Assembly (NCBI GenBank): GCA_944377745.1
Contig: CALWFV010000005.1
Span: 73,876 to 126,481, forward strand
Length of the DNA stretch: 52,606 nucleotides
Source of the DNA: an uncultured Mediterraneibacter sp.
GTDB taxonomy: Bacteria; Bacillota; Clostridia; Lachnospirales; Lachnospiraceae
Reading direction: 5' to 3'
The notes beneath the pieces were generated by a model, which saw only the letters and a list, made by a program, of their open reading frames with translations, had not been told where the DNA came from and did no database searches. The position numbers and the translations under genes are program-made. Numbering within the stretch: the first letter of the stretch is position 1; each line of letters begins with the position of its first letter. Below are positions 26,940-35,916 of the stretch, one piece after another.

Positions 26940-27245
26940 ATGCATATGAATGAAGACGAAACAATAACCGTAACGCTGACTCTGGACAGCGGAGATGAAC
27001 TGGAATGTGAAGTGCTCACCATCCTGGAAGCCGGAGGCCGCAAATACATTGCCCTCTTCCCCACTTCAGGTCCGGGAAGCGAAGACGGACAGGTCTATCT
27101 GTACCGACTCATTGAGCACGGTGACGAGGAACCGGATCTGGAAAACATCACCGAGGATGCCGAATTTGACCTTGCCTCCGATGCGTTCAACGCATGGATG
27201 GAAGAGCAGGACTTCGCCGCCATCAATCTGGATGATCTGGATTAA
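26940..27245 (+). CDS. DUF1292-family small acidic protein
   Basis: A 101-residue, strongly acidic cytosolic protein. The N-terminal half reads as a beta-rich DUF1292 domain: TVTLTLDSGDELECEVLTIL, then KYIALFPTS and VYLYRLIEHGDE. The C-terminal half is acidic and helical, ending in INLDDLD. Function is unknown. AAGGAG lies ten bases before the ATG. A TTGCTT, 17 bases and TAACAT upstream could be its promoter. Its TAA stop overlaps the stop codon of the convergent helicase gene. Confidence 0.85.
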   Translation: MHMNEDETITVTLTLDSGDELECEVLTILEAGGRKYIALFPTSGPGSEDGQVYLYRLIEHGDEEPDLENITEDAEFDLASDAFNAWMEEQDFAAINLDDLD

Positions 27246-29071
27246 CCTTCAAACAGTTCTTCAACGAAGCGGGAAGGAGATGTCTCCTTTCCGTTTTTTG
27301 TCTTCACATAGCAGATCTTAAGCAGCTCCTTCGCCCTTGTCATCGCCACATAAAACAACCGACGTTCTTCCTCGGTCTCTTCCTCCTTCTGCGCCTTTTT
27401 ATAAGGGATACTCCCCTCGTTGGCTTCAATGAGGAATACCGAGTCAAACTCCAGCCCTTTTGCCGCATGAATCGTCATCAGCCTGACCCCTTCCTGGTCC
27501 AGACTCTTCTGCTTTTCCTTTTCCCGCAGCATCTCCGTATACTCTTCCACATGTCCGAACCACTCTTCGATGGTGGAAAACGGCTTTGCCGCCTCTGACA
27601 GTTCGGCCAGGATATCGTTCAGATCCCCCCTGTCCACCTTATGGGTCAGGGCATACTCTTTCAGAAAATCATCGTATCCGATCCGTTTCCTGATATACTG
27701 GATCGCGGCGTAGGGAGCCATTTTGACGAGCATCTTCACATCCCACTCAAACTGGTCGATCCGGTCCATCATCCATTCCCTGTCTGCATAGAATTTCCTG
27801 ATATCTTCAAAGGACGGCAATTTCCCTGGCAGACTGTCTCTTCCGATATATCGCTTCGGCCGGTTCATGACCTGGAGGAAATCCTGACGTCTCCGCTCTC
27901 CAAGAGCGAGATGGAAATAAGCCTGTATGTCTTTCGCGATGAAATGATTGTATATATTCGGAAGATGCTCCCGCATCTGGAACGGGACTCTCCTTTCCAT
28001 CAGAAGCTCCGCCACGGGTCTGGCGTCCGTATGCGTCCTGAAAAGCACCGCGATCTCCTCCGCCGGGATTCCTTCCCCGCGCCGCTTTTCGATCTCTCCC
28101 GCGATATACTCGGCCTCCTCGTTGGGATCCTTCACTTCCTGTACATGCAGGGAAGCACCTTTTTCCTTTACCGCGCTCAGATCTTTCTCGTAACGGTGTA
28201 CATTGTTTTCAATCACTTTGAGGGAATTTTTCACAATATTGGATGTGGAACGGTAATTGATACCCAGGACAAACTGCTTTGATCCCGGATAATCTTCACG
28301 GAAGCGCAGCATCAGAGAAGGATCCGCGCCCCGGAAGCCGTAGATTGCCTGATCGTCGTCTCCCACAACAAAAAGATTGTTCTCGGGAAGGGCAAGCATG
28401 CGGATCACATCATACTGGATCCGGTTGATATCCTGAAACTCATCGATCAGGATATACCGGAATTTCTTCTGCCACTGCGCCAGGACGTCCGGCCGGGAAG
28501 AGAACAGATCGTAACAGAGGACCAGCATATCGTCAAAATCTATCTTCCGCAGCTTCTTCCTCTGTATTTCGTACTCCCTGTAAATCTCCCGGAATGCGTC
28601 CGCGCTGCACTTTCCGGATACAAACTCGTCGATATCGATCCGGTTGTTTTTTATCCTGCCGATCTCCGAGGCAATGTCACGGATAAAATCCTCCTCGTCA
28701 AACACTTCCATCTTCCGCTGTGAGATCACGCCCCGCAGGATCTGGTACTTCTCCGGTTCCGACAGGATATTCTGGCTGCCGAACCGGTACGCCCACTTCA
28801 GGATCCCGTAATAGATCCCGTGAAATGTTCCCATCGTCACCGGAACCTGTACCTGTCCCATAAGGGAACACAGCCTGCTCTTCATCTCCGATGCCGCATA
28901 TCTGGTAAAAGTAACGACCAGAATTTCTTCTGGTCTTACTCTGTATTCTTCGATCAGGTATTTAATTCTGTTCACGATCGTCAGCGTCTTTCCGGAACCA
29001 GGTCCCGCCAGTACAAGGCAGGGACCGTTCCTGTGCATGACCGCGTCTTTCTGTGCCTGGTTAAATCCCAT
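27242..29071 (-). CDS. UvrD/Rep-family SF1 DNA helicase
   Basis: A 609-residue ATP-dependent DNA helicase, shorter than PcrA/UvrD (about 720-740). Motifs in order: Q motif FNQAQKDAV (3-11), Walker A GPGSGKT (23-29), Ia VTFTRYAASEM, motif II LIDEFQDINRIQYDVI, motif III VGDDDQAIYGFRGA, IV INYRS, V MTIHAAKGLEFDSVF and VI LFYVAMTRAKE. Such enzymes unwind DNA in repair and remove RecA or polymerase. I start at the ATG at 29071, which has AAAGGA four bases upstream; a 46-codon upstream extension carries no conserved sequence and overlaps gltX. It comes 11 bases after gltX, so it is in the same operon. The stop codon overlaps that of the opposite gene. Confidence 0.9.
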   Translation of the reverse strand: MGFNQAQKDAVMHRNGPCLVLAGPGSGKTLTIVNRIKYLIEEYRVRPEEILVVTFTRYAASEMKSRLCSLMGQVQVPVTMGTFHGIYYGILKWAYRFGSQNILSEPEKYQILRGVISQRKMEVFDEEDFIRDIASEIGRIKNNRIDIDEFVSGKCSADAFREIYREYEIQRKKLRKIDFDDMLVLCYDLFSSRPDVLAQWQKKFRYILIDEFQDINRIQYDVIRMLALPENNLFVVGDDDQAIYGFRGADPSLMLRFREDYPGSKQFVLGINYRSTSNIVKNSLKVIENNVHRYEKDLSAVKEKGASLHVQEVKDPNEEAEYIAGEIEKRRGEGIPAEEIAVLFRTHTDARPVAELLMERRVPFQMREHLPNIYNHFIAKDIQAYFHLALGERRRQDFLQVMNRPKRYIGRDSLPGKLPSFEDIRKFYADREWMMDRIDQFEWDVKMLVKMAPYAAIQYIRKRIGYDDFLKEYALTHKVDRGDLNDILAELSEAAKPFSTIEEWFGHVEEYTEMLREKEKQKSLDQEGVRLMTIHAAKGLEFDSVFLIEANEGSIPYKKAQKEEETEEERRLFYVAMTRAKELLKICYVKTKNGKETSPSRFVEELFEG

Positions 29072-29082
29072 GTCGTTCCTTT

Positions 29083-30540
29083 CTAGCTGAGTTTCTCGAT
29101 TCCAAGCCGGATCCTCCTTAAGGATTCCTCTTTTCCCAGCACTTCCATAAGTTCTGTGGCGCCTCCCGGAGTATTCTGCTTTCCGGAGACCGCAGTGCGG
29201 ATCGGCCACATCACATATCCGATCTTATATCCCTTCTCCCCCGCGAAAGCTTTGAGAGTCTCAAAAAGCGCATCATTGCTGTAATCCGCCTGAGTATTCA
29301 GAATCGGAAGCACTTCCTGAAGCAGTTCAAGAGATTTCTCCGGGTCAGTCTTCATCTTCTTGTGATTGTACAGCGCTGTATCGTACTCCGGAAGTTCCTC
29401 GAAGAAATCAATCTGATCCAGGATATCCGGAAAGATCTCGATCCTTGTCTTTACCAGAGCCGCGATCTTCTTCAGATCGTAGTCCTTCGTCACTGCTTTG
29501 CGGATATAGGGTTCCGCCAGCTCATAGAACTTATCGAAGTCCATGGCCTTTAAGTATTCCCCGTTCATCCATTTCAGCTTTGTCGTATCAAATACCGCCG
29601 GAGACTTGCTCATATGACGATAGTCAAACGCCTCAACAAGCTCTTCCAGGGAGAAGATCTCTCTGTTATCTGTGGGGCACCATCCCAGCAGCGCCACAAA
29701 ATTGACCACCGCCTCAGAAACATATCCCTGCTCGATCAGATCCTCGTAGGAGGAATGTCCGCAGCGTTTGCTCAGTTTCTTGTGGTTCTCATCCGTGATC
29801 AGCGGGCAGTGTACATATACCGGGATCTCCCAGCCGAACGCCTCATAGAGCCGGTTATATTTCGGTGCGGAGGAAAGATACTCGTTTCCTCTCACCACGT
29901 GAGTGATCCCCATCAGATGGTCATCCACCACATTGGCAAAATTATACGTGGGAAACCCGTCTGATTTGATCAGGATCATGTCATCCAGCTCGTTATTCGG
30001 AACGGTAATATCACCGTAGATCTCATCGTGAAACGTTGTCTCTCCCTCATTGGGCACATTGAGCCGGATCACCCAGGGTTTGCCTGCCGCCAGATTCGCT
30101 TCCACCTCTTCTTTGCTCAAGCCCAGACAGTGCTTGTCATAGACCACGATGTCCGTCCCGTTGTCCGACACGGACGTCTTCAGGGATTCCAGCCTCTCCT
30201 TATCGCAGAAGCAGTAATAGGCATCCCCCTGTTCCACAAGCTGTTTCGCATATTTCAGATACAAACCGGAAGCATTTCTCTCACTCTGTACATATGGTCC
30301 GTATCCTCCGTCCTTGTCCGGCCCTTCATCGTGTATAAGACCTGTCTTTTCCAGTGTTCTGTATATGATGTCAAGGGCTCCCTCCACATAGCGCTCCTGA
30401 TCCGTATCTTCCACACGGAGGATAAAATCTCCGCCCTCATGCTTTGCGATCAGGTATGCATACAGCGCGGTACGCAGATTTCCCACATGCATCCTGCCTG
30501 TCGGGCTGGGTGCAAATCTTGTTCTGATTTTCCTGTTCAT
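29083..30540 (-). CDS. gltX: Glutamyl-tRNA synthetase
   Basis: A 485-residue class I aminoacyl-tRNA synthetase that charges tRNA-Glu, and in many Firmicutes tRNA-Gln too. The HIGH-type motif is HVGN within [12 protein letters not shown] (11-22) and the KMSKS-type loop is KKLSKR (254-259). The anticodon-binding helical domain fills the C-terminal third. Length matches the family. Its ATG overlaps the stop codon of the preceding sirtuin-like gene in an ATGA, so it has no leader of its own and T-box control directly upstream is excluded. The SF1 helicase gene follows 11 bases later. Confidence 0.97.
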   Translation of the reverse strand: MNRKIRTRFAPSPTGRMHVGNLRTALYAYLIAKHEGGDFILRVEDTDQERYVEGALDIIYRTLEKTGLIHDEGPDKDGGYGPYVQSERNASGLYLKYAKQLVEQGDAYYCFCDKERLESLKTSVSDNGTDIVVYDKHCLGLSKEEVEANLAAGKPWVIRLNVPNEGETTFHDEIYGDITVPNNELDDMILIKSDGFPTYNFANVVDDHLMGITHVVRGNEYLSSAPKYNRLYEAFGWEIPVYVHCPLITDENHKKLSKRCGHSSYEDLIEQGYVSEAVVNFVALLGWCPTDNREIFSLEELVEAFDYRHMSKSPAVFDTTKLKWMNGEYLKAMDFDKFYELAEPYIRKAVTKDYDLKKIAALVKTRIEIFPDILDQIDFFEELPEYDTALYNHKKMKTDPEKSLELLQEVLPILNTQADYSNDALFETLKAFAGEKGYKIGYVMWPIRTAVSGKQNTPGGATELMEVLGKEESLRRIRLGIEKLS

Positions 30541-31298
30541 GTTTTCAAGCCTTTCTCTTCCTTTTCTAATTCTTCGGCAAGTTTGTTCACGAATTCATCG
30601 CTTCTTCCATGGATGATGATATCCGCTCTCTGATCAGAATAATGTTCAGTCTCCGACACCAGGATCAGACTGCTCCCTGTATAGTACTGGAGCATCTGAC
30701 CGCACAATGGAGAATTCAGGTTTGTCCCGAGGACGATCAGAACATCCGCCTTCCCCACTTCCTCAGCCGCCCGTGTCATCAGTCCGTTGTCGATCATCTC
30801 TCCAAAGAGACACACTCCCGGACGGATCGCCACAAGACATTTCTCACAGAGAGGCACGCCTTCCGCGTCCCTTATATATTCCATAGAATAGCTTTTTCCG
30901 CAGGAAGGACATGTATTCTGAAAAACAGTCCCTTTCAGGTTCACTACATTGATGCATCCGGCCCGTTCCTCCAGACCAGCGATCCTCCGCGTGATGATCG
31001 AATCGACCAGCCCCCTGTCCTGAAGTTTTTTCAGACTGAAAAAACCCTGTCCCGGCGGGATCTCCGCCGCTTTCAGGATCACTTCTTTATAAAAGCGGAA
31101 AAAAAGTTCCTTTCGCGCCGAATAAAAACCGCTGCTGAACATTTCCTCAAACGAGTAGCCGTATCTGCTCTCAATATCGTAGGATTCATCCCCGTCTCTG
31201 AGGAGCGGATAGCCGCTCTCGCTGAGCATCTCGATCCCGCTGAGTACCACTGTATATCTGCTCTCTATCAAAATCCGGAGTATGTTCTTTTCTTTCAT
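30537..31298 (-). CDS. SIR2-fold protein with lost catalytic residues (pseudo-sirtuin)
   Basis: A 253-residue protein that keeps the sirtuin frame. A zinc finger is formed by Cys130/Cys133 (CPSC) and Cys151/Cys154 (CEKC), then RPGVCLFGE (159-167), [12 protein letters not shown] and a C-terminal [16 protein letters not shown]. The signature active-site parts are gone. The GAGIS loop reads GIEML (21-25), the TQNID segment reads TRRIA (103-107), and the catalytic His of LHG is Lys122 (LKG). NAD-dependent deacylation is therefore unlikely; a regulatory or NAD-independent role is more plausible. I start at 31298, eight bases after AAGGAGG. It overlaps gltX by four bases and is the first gene of the sirtuin-like/gltX/helicase unit. 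Confidence 0.8.
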   Translation of the reverse strand: MKEKNILRILIESRYTVVLSGIEMLSESGYPLLRDGDESYDIESRYGYSFEEMFSSGFYSARKELFFRFYKEVILKAAEIPPGQGFFSLKKLQDRGLVDSIITRRIAGLEERAGCINVVNLKGTVFQNTCPSCGKSYSMEYIRDAEGVPLCEKCLVAIRPGVCLFGEMIDNGLMTRAAEEVGKADVLIVLGTNLNSPLCGQMLQYYTGSSLILVSETEHYSDQRADIIIHGRSDEFVNKLAEELEKEEKGLKT

Positions 31299-31412
31299 AC
31301 GTCTTCCTCCTTCCGGCATCAGACCATTCACAGACCTGCCTTTGTATTATTATAGAACAACTCTGTGGAATCTTCAACAAACAAAATACACTCTGGATCG
31401 ATAAGCAGATAC

Positions 31413-32738
31413 TTATTGTATTGATATGCTCTCCGGCAGATTCCCCATATCTTCCAGAGTGCAGGATCTCGTATCCAGTTTTGAGAGCATGGAACCGGCA
31501 AAGGCGTCATTCGCAAACCGGGTCACACCTGCAGGGACAAAATAGGTTCCCGTTCTTCCCGACGGAAATGCCAGGAGACAGGATCCTCCCTCAGAGAACA
31601 GTACACCGTTTTCCGTGTAGTACATACTGTTTCCAGATTCCACTTCATATTTGCACACATAAGGCAGTCCAAGGAAAGCTCCCTCCTCAATATTCGTGAT
31701 ATTGGAAGGAATATACACGTCAACGATCTCTTCCGCCACACCAGCGAACGCGCCATACGCGATCCCGGTACATCCCTCAGCCGGAAGATAAAGACACAGA
31801 TCAGACGCTGCCAGGCTCATATCTGAGATCCCGCGTATCATCCCGGATTCATCCACAATAAAACCGGATACTCCCGCATCTGTTCCACCTTCTGTTCCGG
31901 TATCCTCCTCCAGCCCCGGATCCGCGGCCTCTTCCTCCGCCTGGTCATCTGTAACAGTTCCGCCTTCTGCCTCATCCGATACAGGAATATCCGCTGCCGG
32001 AACATCGGATACCGGTATATCTTCTCCTGACAAATCACTGGTTCCGTCTCCCAATTCGGGAATATCCGCAGCAGGAGCATCAGTCAGACCGTTTTCCACT
32101 GCCGGTACATCCGGCTCAGAAGAATCTGGTCCGGCAAGATCCGGTACAGGGATATCATTTTCCGGAACAGAAGCTTCCGGGATCGACAGCGTCGGTGTCT
32201 CCGCCGCAGGAATAGACATGGGACTTTCTTCCGCGGAAAGGACAACACCCGTATCCTGGCGTGTCAGCACTTCTTCCTCCGTGATCTGTTCCGGTATCAC
32301 TTGAAAGAAGTCTGCCGGATCTCCCTTATCTGTCTCCCCATGATCCGGTATAAGAACCTCTTCATAGATCATCACATAAGGAGTAAAAACGATCATCTCA
32401 TCCGGCACTGCGGCCGGCAGATCTGCTGTTTTCTCCTCCATTGGCAGTACCACTTCCGCTTCATAGTTTCCGAAAACATCCGGCAATATTCCATCCTGCA
32501 GAGACAGGGTTCCGGCATATTTCATATCAATCACCGTCAGCCCTTTTCCCGGCGTCATCAGACTCACTCCCAGCACCATGGACAGAAAGAGGATCATGAC
32601 CAGCAGCATCCTCATACCCCTCCGGATAAACTCTTCCACACTCATTTCTCTGTAAAGTTCTTCACACAATTCCACTTCGAACACCTTTCCTTTCACCACA
32701 AACTTCCCCAAGTTTTCTGTATCAGCAGAATGTACCAA
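31413..32738 (-). CDS. Membrane-anchored leucine-rich repeat (BspA-type) surface protein
   Basis: Up to 441 residues. A short cytoplasmic N terminus (1-41) precedes one membrane helix (about 42-62) of type II orientation. An outer domain follows (65-150), then a long low-complexity linker (about 165-300) rich in Asp, Glu, Pro, Ser and Ala with recurring DIP and PAAD units. The C-terminal part has BspA-like LRR_5 units such as AYGAFAGVAEEIVDVYIPSNITNIEEGAF (given here only as 29 residues starting about 328, key residues Ala, Phe, Val, Ile, Pro). The first possible start is TTG at 32738 with only AGG upstream. A GTG about 20 codons later (VELCEELY) has a better site, so the N terminus is uncertain. 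It lies after the purB terminator and stands apart from its neighbours. Confidence 0.7.
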   Translation of the reverse strand: MVHSADTENLGKFVVKGKVFEVELCEELYREMSVEEFIRRGMRMLLVMILFLSMVLGVSLMTPGKGLTVIDMKYAGTLSLQDGILPDVFGNYEAEVVLPMEEKTADLPAAVPDEMIVFTPYVMIYEEVLIPDHGETDKGDPADFFQVIPEQITEEEVLTRQDTGVVLSAEESPMSIPAAETPTLSIPEASVPENDIPVPDLAGPDSSEPDVPAVENGLTDAPAADIPELGDGTSDLSGEDIPVSDVPAADIPVSDEAEGGTVTDDQAEEEAADPGLEEDTGTEGGTDAGVSGFIVDESGMIRGISDMSLAASDLCLYLPAEGCTGIAYGAFAGVAEEIVDVYIPSNITNIEEGAFLGLPYVCKYEVESGNSMYYTENGVLFSEGGSCLLAFPSGRTGTYFVPAGVTRFANDAFAGSMLSKLDTRSCTLEDMGNLPESISIQ

Positions 32739-32765
32739 TACCTATGAAGATAAATTACCAGAGAA

Positions 32766-32799
32766 AAAGGAATGCCGCAATCCTCTGCAACATTCCTTT
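32766..32799 (-). terminator. Terminator of purF-purB
   Basis: AAAGGAATG (32766-32774) and CATTCCTTT (32791-32799) are perfect 9-bp arms; the minus-strand stem runs directly into a U5 tract. An inner GCAGAGGATTGC can extend it. It lies 17 bases after the purB stop. Confidence 0.85.
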
Positions 32800-32816
32800 G
32801 CACTTTCTTTTGAAAT

Positions 32817-34250
32817 CTATACGTTTATCTCAGCTGTCATCCCGAGAAGTTCCCGGTTCTTTTCAAGCAGCGGGTTGATAACATTTTTCAGATATGACTC
32901 CACCTGCTCTTTTGCCCGTCCCACATATCTTGCCGGCTCCATCGTCTTCTGCAGATCTTCCAGGCTCAGGTTGAACGCCGGATCTGCCGCGATGAGTTCC
33001 AGAAGGTTGTTGTCCTGACCTTTTTCCTTGACGTTCTTTCCCGCCTCCATAGAAAGTTCGCGGATCCTCTCATGAAGCTCCTGCCTGTCTCCGCCTGCCT
33101 TCACTGCGTCCATCATGATATTCTCTGTCGCCATGAACGGCAGTTCCGCCATCAGATGTTTCTCGATCACCTTCGGATAAACCACAAGTCCGTCCACCAC
33201 GTTCAGACAGAGGTCAAGGATGCCGTCGATGGCAAGGAAGCCCTCGGGCACGCTCAGACGTTTGTTCGCGGAGTCATCCAGCGTACGCTCAAACCACTGT
33301 GTTGCAGAGGTGACCGCCGGATTCAGCGCATCGATCATCACATATCTGGACAGAGACGCGATCCTCTCGCTCCGCATCGGGTTTCTCTTGTATGCCATGG
33401 CTGAAGATCCGATCTGTGTCTTCTCAAACGGCTCCTCCACCTCTTTCAGATGCTGCAGAAGACGGATATCATTGGAAAATTTATGGGCGCTGGCAGCGAT
33501 CCCCGCCAGAACATTGAGCACTCTTGTATCTACTTTTCTGGAGTAGGTCTGTCCCGACACCGGATAGCATGCCTTGAATCCCATCTTTTCCGCGATCATC
33601 GGGTCGATCCGGTCGATCTTCTCCTGGTCCCCGTCAAACAGTTCCAGAAAGCTTGCCTGTGTCCCTGTCGTTCCTTTGGACCCCAGAAGCTTCAGGCTTC
33701 CCAGTACATATTCCAGATCCTCCAGATCCATCTCAAATTCCTGCATCCACAGTGTTGCTCTTTTTCCCACCGTAGTAGGCTGAGCAGGCTGGAAATGGGT
33801 GAACGCCAGCGTGGGCTGAGCCTTCTGCGCGTCTGCGAATTTTGCCAGTTCCGCGATCACATTGATCAGTTTCTTCCTGACCAGCTTCAGCGCCTCTGCC
33901 ATAATGATGATATCCGTGTTGTCCCCCACATAGCAGGAGGTAGCTCCCAGATGGATGATCCCCTTTGCTTTGGGACACTGTACACCGTAGGCATAGACAT
34001 GGGACATTACATCGTGGCGGACCACCTTTTCCCGTTCTTTCGCCACGTCATAGTTGATGTCGTCAGCATGGCTCTTCAGTTCCTCGATCTGTTCGTCTGT
34101 GATATTGAGTCCCAGTTCCTTCTCTGTCTCGGCGAGAGCGATCCACAGACGTCTCCATGTACGGAACTTCTTATCCGGTGAAAAAATGTACTGCATTTCT
34201 TTGCTGGCATACCGCTCTGAGAGCGGGCTTACATAACGATCGTTGCTCAT
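32817..34250 (-). CDS. purB: Adenylosuccinate lyase
   Basis: A 477-residue enzyme of the fumarase/aspartase superfamily. It acts twice in purine synthesis, releasing fumarate from SAICAR and from adenylosuccinate. The superfamily signature SSAMAYKRNPMRSERI is intact, as are TSCYVGDNTD and the FTHFQPAQPTTVGKR segment with the catalytic His. The length is typical of the longer clostridial and eukaryotic-like form. Its ATG comes one base after the purF stop, and the Shine-Dalgarno AAGGAG is made from the last codons of purF. Translation is therefore coupled. A strong terminator follows. Confidence 0.96.
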   Translation of the reverse strand: MSNDRYVSPLSERYASKEMQYIFSPDKKFRTWRRLWIALAETEKELGLNITDEQIEELKSHADDINYDVAKEREKVVRHDVMSHVYAYGVQCPKAKGIIHLGATSCYVGDNTDIIIMAEALKLVRKKLINVIAELAKFADAQKAQPTLAFTHFQPAQPTTVGKRATLWMQEFEMDLEDLEYVLGSLKLLGSKGTTGTQASFLELFDGDQEKIDRIDPMIAEKMGFKACYPVSGQTYSRKVDTRVLNVLAGIAASAHKFSNDIRLLQHLKEVEEPFEKTQIGSSAMAYKRNPMRSERIASLSRYVMIDALNPAVTSATQWFERTLDDSANKRLSVPEGFLAIDGILDLCLNVVDGLVVYPKVIEKHLMAELPFMATENIMMDAVKAGGDRQELHERIRELSMEAGKNVKEKGQDNNLLELIAADPAFNLSLEDLQKTMEPARYVGRAKEQVESYLKNVINPLLEKNRELLGMTAEINV

Positions 34251-34251
34251 T

Positions 34252-35691
34252 TTAATAATCTCCTTCTTCTAATGCAAAACTGATATCCCTTCCCGGGACC
34301 TCCATCGGGTACTTTCCTGTAAAGCAGGCGTCACAGTAGTGCAGGTCTCCCACCATTTCCTTCAGCTTCCCGATCTTCATATATCCCAGAGAATCCGCGC
34401 CGATCAGTTCCCGGATCTGCTCCGTTGTATGAGAGTGCGCGATAAGCTGTTCATTGGAGGGCACATCCACTCCAAAATAACAGGGGTACAGAAAGGGCGG
34501 TGAACTGATGCGCACATGAACCTCTGTCGCGCCTGCCTTTTTCAGCATTTTGATAATATTCGCACAGGTCGTTCCCCGGACAATGGAATCGTCTACCATA
34601 ACGATCCGCTTCCCTTTTACGACCTCCGGTATCACATTCAGCTTCACCTTTACACTGGACTCCCTGTCACTCTGCTTGGGCTTGATAAATGTCCTCCCAA
34701 CATAGCTGTTCTTGTGGAAGGCCATCCCGTAGGGGATCCCCGACTCCTCCGAGTATCCTTTTGCGGCCACAAGACCGGAATCCGGCACGCCGACTACCAG
34801 GTCCGCTTCCACCGGATAGGACTGGGCAAGCGCCTTTCCTGCAAGGATCCTTGAGTGATATACATTGACCCCGTCGATCGTACTGTCCGTTCTCGCGAAA
34901 TAAATATATTCGAAGATGCACCTCGCCTCCTGCTCCACCGGCAGAGTCATGCTCGTATCCGAACTGATGCCATCCTTCGTGATCGTAACGATCTCTCCCG
35001 GGCGGACGTCGCGGATAAACTCTCCATCCACCGCCGCGATCGCGCAGCTCTCGGAAGCAAGAAAATATGTATTATCTCTCTTTCCGATACAGAGAGGCCT
35101 TAAGCCCAGCGGATCCCTGGCTCCGATCATCTTTCTCGGACTGCTGACAACCAGAGCGTAGGCTCCTTTTATCTTCCTCATGGCGTTCCTTACCGCTGAC
35201 TCTGCGTTGGATGTGTTAAGCCGCTCTCTCGCGATGTGGTACGCGATCACTTCCGAGTCTATTGTCGTCTGAAAGATTGCTCCTGTATACTCCAGCTCCT
35301 TTCTCAGTTCAAGGGCATTGACCAGATTCCCGTTGTGGGCAATGGCCAGGGTCCCTTTCACATAATTGATGACCAGAGGCTGCGCATTCTCCACGCGCGT
35401 CCCGCCCGCAGTAGAGTAGCGGACATGTCCCACGCCCAGATTTCCTTTCAGTTCAGAAAGTGTCTCCTCATTGAAGACGTCATTGACATGTCCCAGTCCC
35501 TTTCTGGAAATGACCTTTCTCTTCCCGAACGTATCCGTCACCGCGATGCCGCAGCTCTCCTGCCCTCTGTGCTGCAGAGCAAAAAGCCCATAGTAGATGG
35601 ACGTAGCCACATTGTGCCCGTCCATGTCATAAGCCCCGAAAACACCGCACTCTTCTCCGAGTCCGGTCGAAACTCTGTCAAATTCATTCAT
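34252..35691 (-). CDS. purF: Amidophosphoribosyltransferase
   Basis: A 479-residue enzyme for the first committed step of purine synthesis: PRPP plus glutamine to phosphoribosylamine. The N-terminal nucleophile Cys15 in GEECGVFGAYD implies removal of a 14-residue propeptide, as in the B. subtilis-type enzyme. The glutamine amidotransferase half runs to about 230, and the PRPP-binding motif RIVMVDDSIVRGTT lies in the second half. Cysteines in CIFEYIYFARTDS, SPPFLYPCYFG and CDACFTGKYP fit the [4Fe-4S] ligands of this type. AAGGAG is upstream of the ATG. It heads the purF-purB operon with its own promoter; no purine riboswitch fits in the 60-base leader. Confidence 0.96.
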   Translation of the reverse strand: MNEFDRVSTGLGEECGVFGAYDMDGHNVATSIYYGLFALQHRGQESCGIAVTDTFGKRKVISRKGLGHVNDVFNEETLSELKGNLGVGHVRYSTAGGTRVENAQPLVINYVKGTLAIAHNGNLVNALELRKELEYTGAIFQTTIDSEVIAYHIARERLNTSNAESAVRNAMRKIKGAYALVVSSPRKMIGARDPLGLRPLCIGKRDNTYFLASESCAIAAVDGEFIRDVRPGEIVTITKDGISSDTSMTLPVEQEARCIFEYIYFARTDSTIDGVNVYHSRILAGKALAQSYPVEADLVVGVPDSGLVAAKGYSEESGIPYGMAFHKNSYVGRTFIKPKQSDRESSVKVKLNVIPEVVKGKRIVMVDDSIVRGTTCANIIKMLKKAGATEVHVRISSPPFLYPCYFGVDVPSNEQLIAHSHTTEQIRELIGADSLGYMKIGKLKEMVGDLHYCDACFTGKYPMEVPGRDISFALEEGDY

Positions 35692-35756
35692 ATAGAATTA
35701 ACTCCTTATCCTTTTGATGCCGATACATCTGAAGATTTCTTCTGCTGTCAGATTCG

Positions 35757-35785
35757 ATTATAATATAAGGCAGGTGGAAAATCAA
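35757..35785 (-). promoter_or_regulatory. Promoter of purF-purB
   Basis: TTGATT (complement of 35780-35785), a 17-base spacer and a perfect TATAAT (complement of 35757-35762). The rest of the spacer up to 35916 is AT-rich and holds only small palindromes such as TTCATC/GATGAA (35891-35905), which may weakly end the ABC transporter message. Confidence 0.7.
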
Positions 35786-35916
35786 CATTCCCCCTGCCCT
35801 GTATGCCATCCGGCTTTATTATTTTATCCATCATATATTTATAAGCATCACTTATATCTTTGCATCAGTTATGCATACTGCTTATACTTTTCATCTCTGA
35901 TGAAGATATGCTTTCT

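Noticed and set aside
30541-31412. T-box leader controlling gltX
   Set aside because: gltX starts inside the stop codon of the preceding gene, and the space upstream of that gene (31299-31412) shows no T-box sequence.
35692-35760. Purine riboswitch before purF
   Set aside because: The leader from the promoter to the ATG is only about 60 bases, and no aptamer core is visible.
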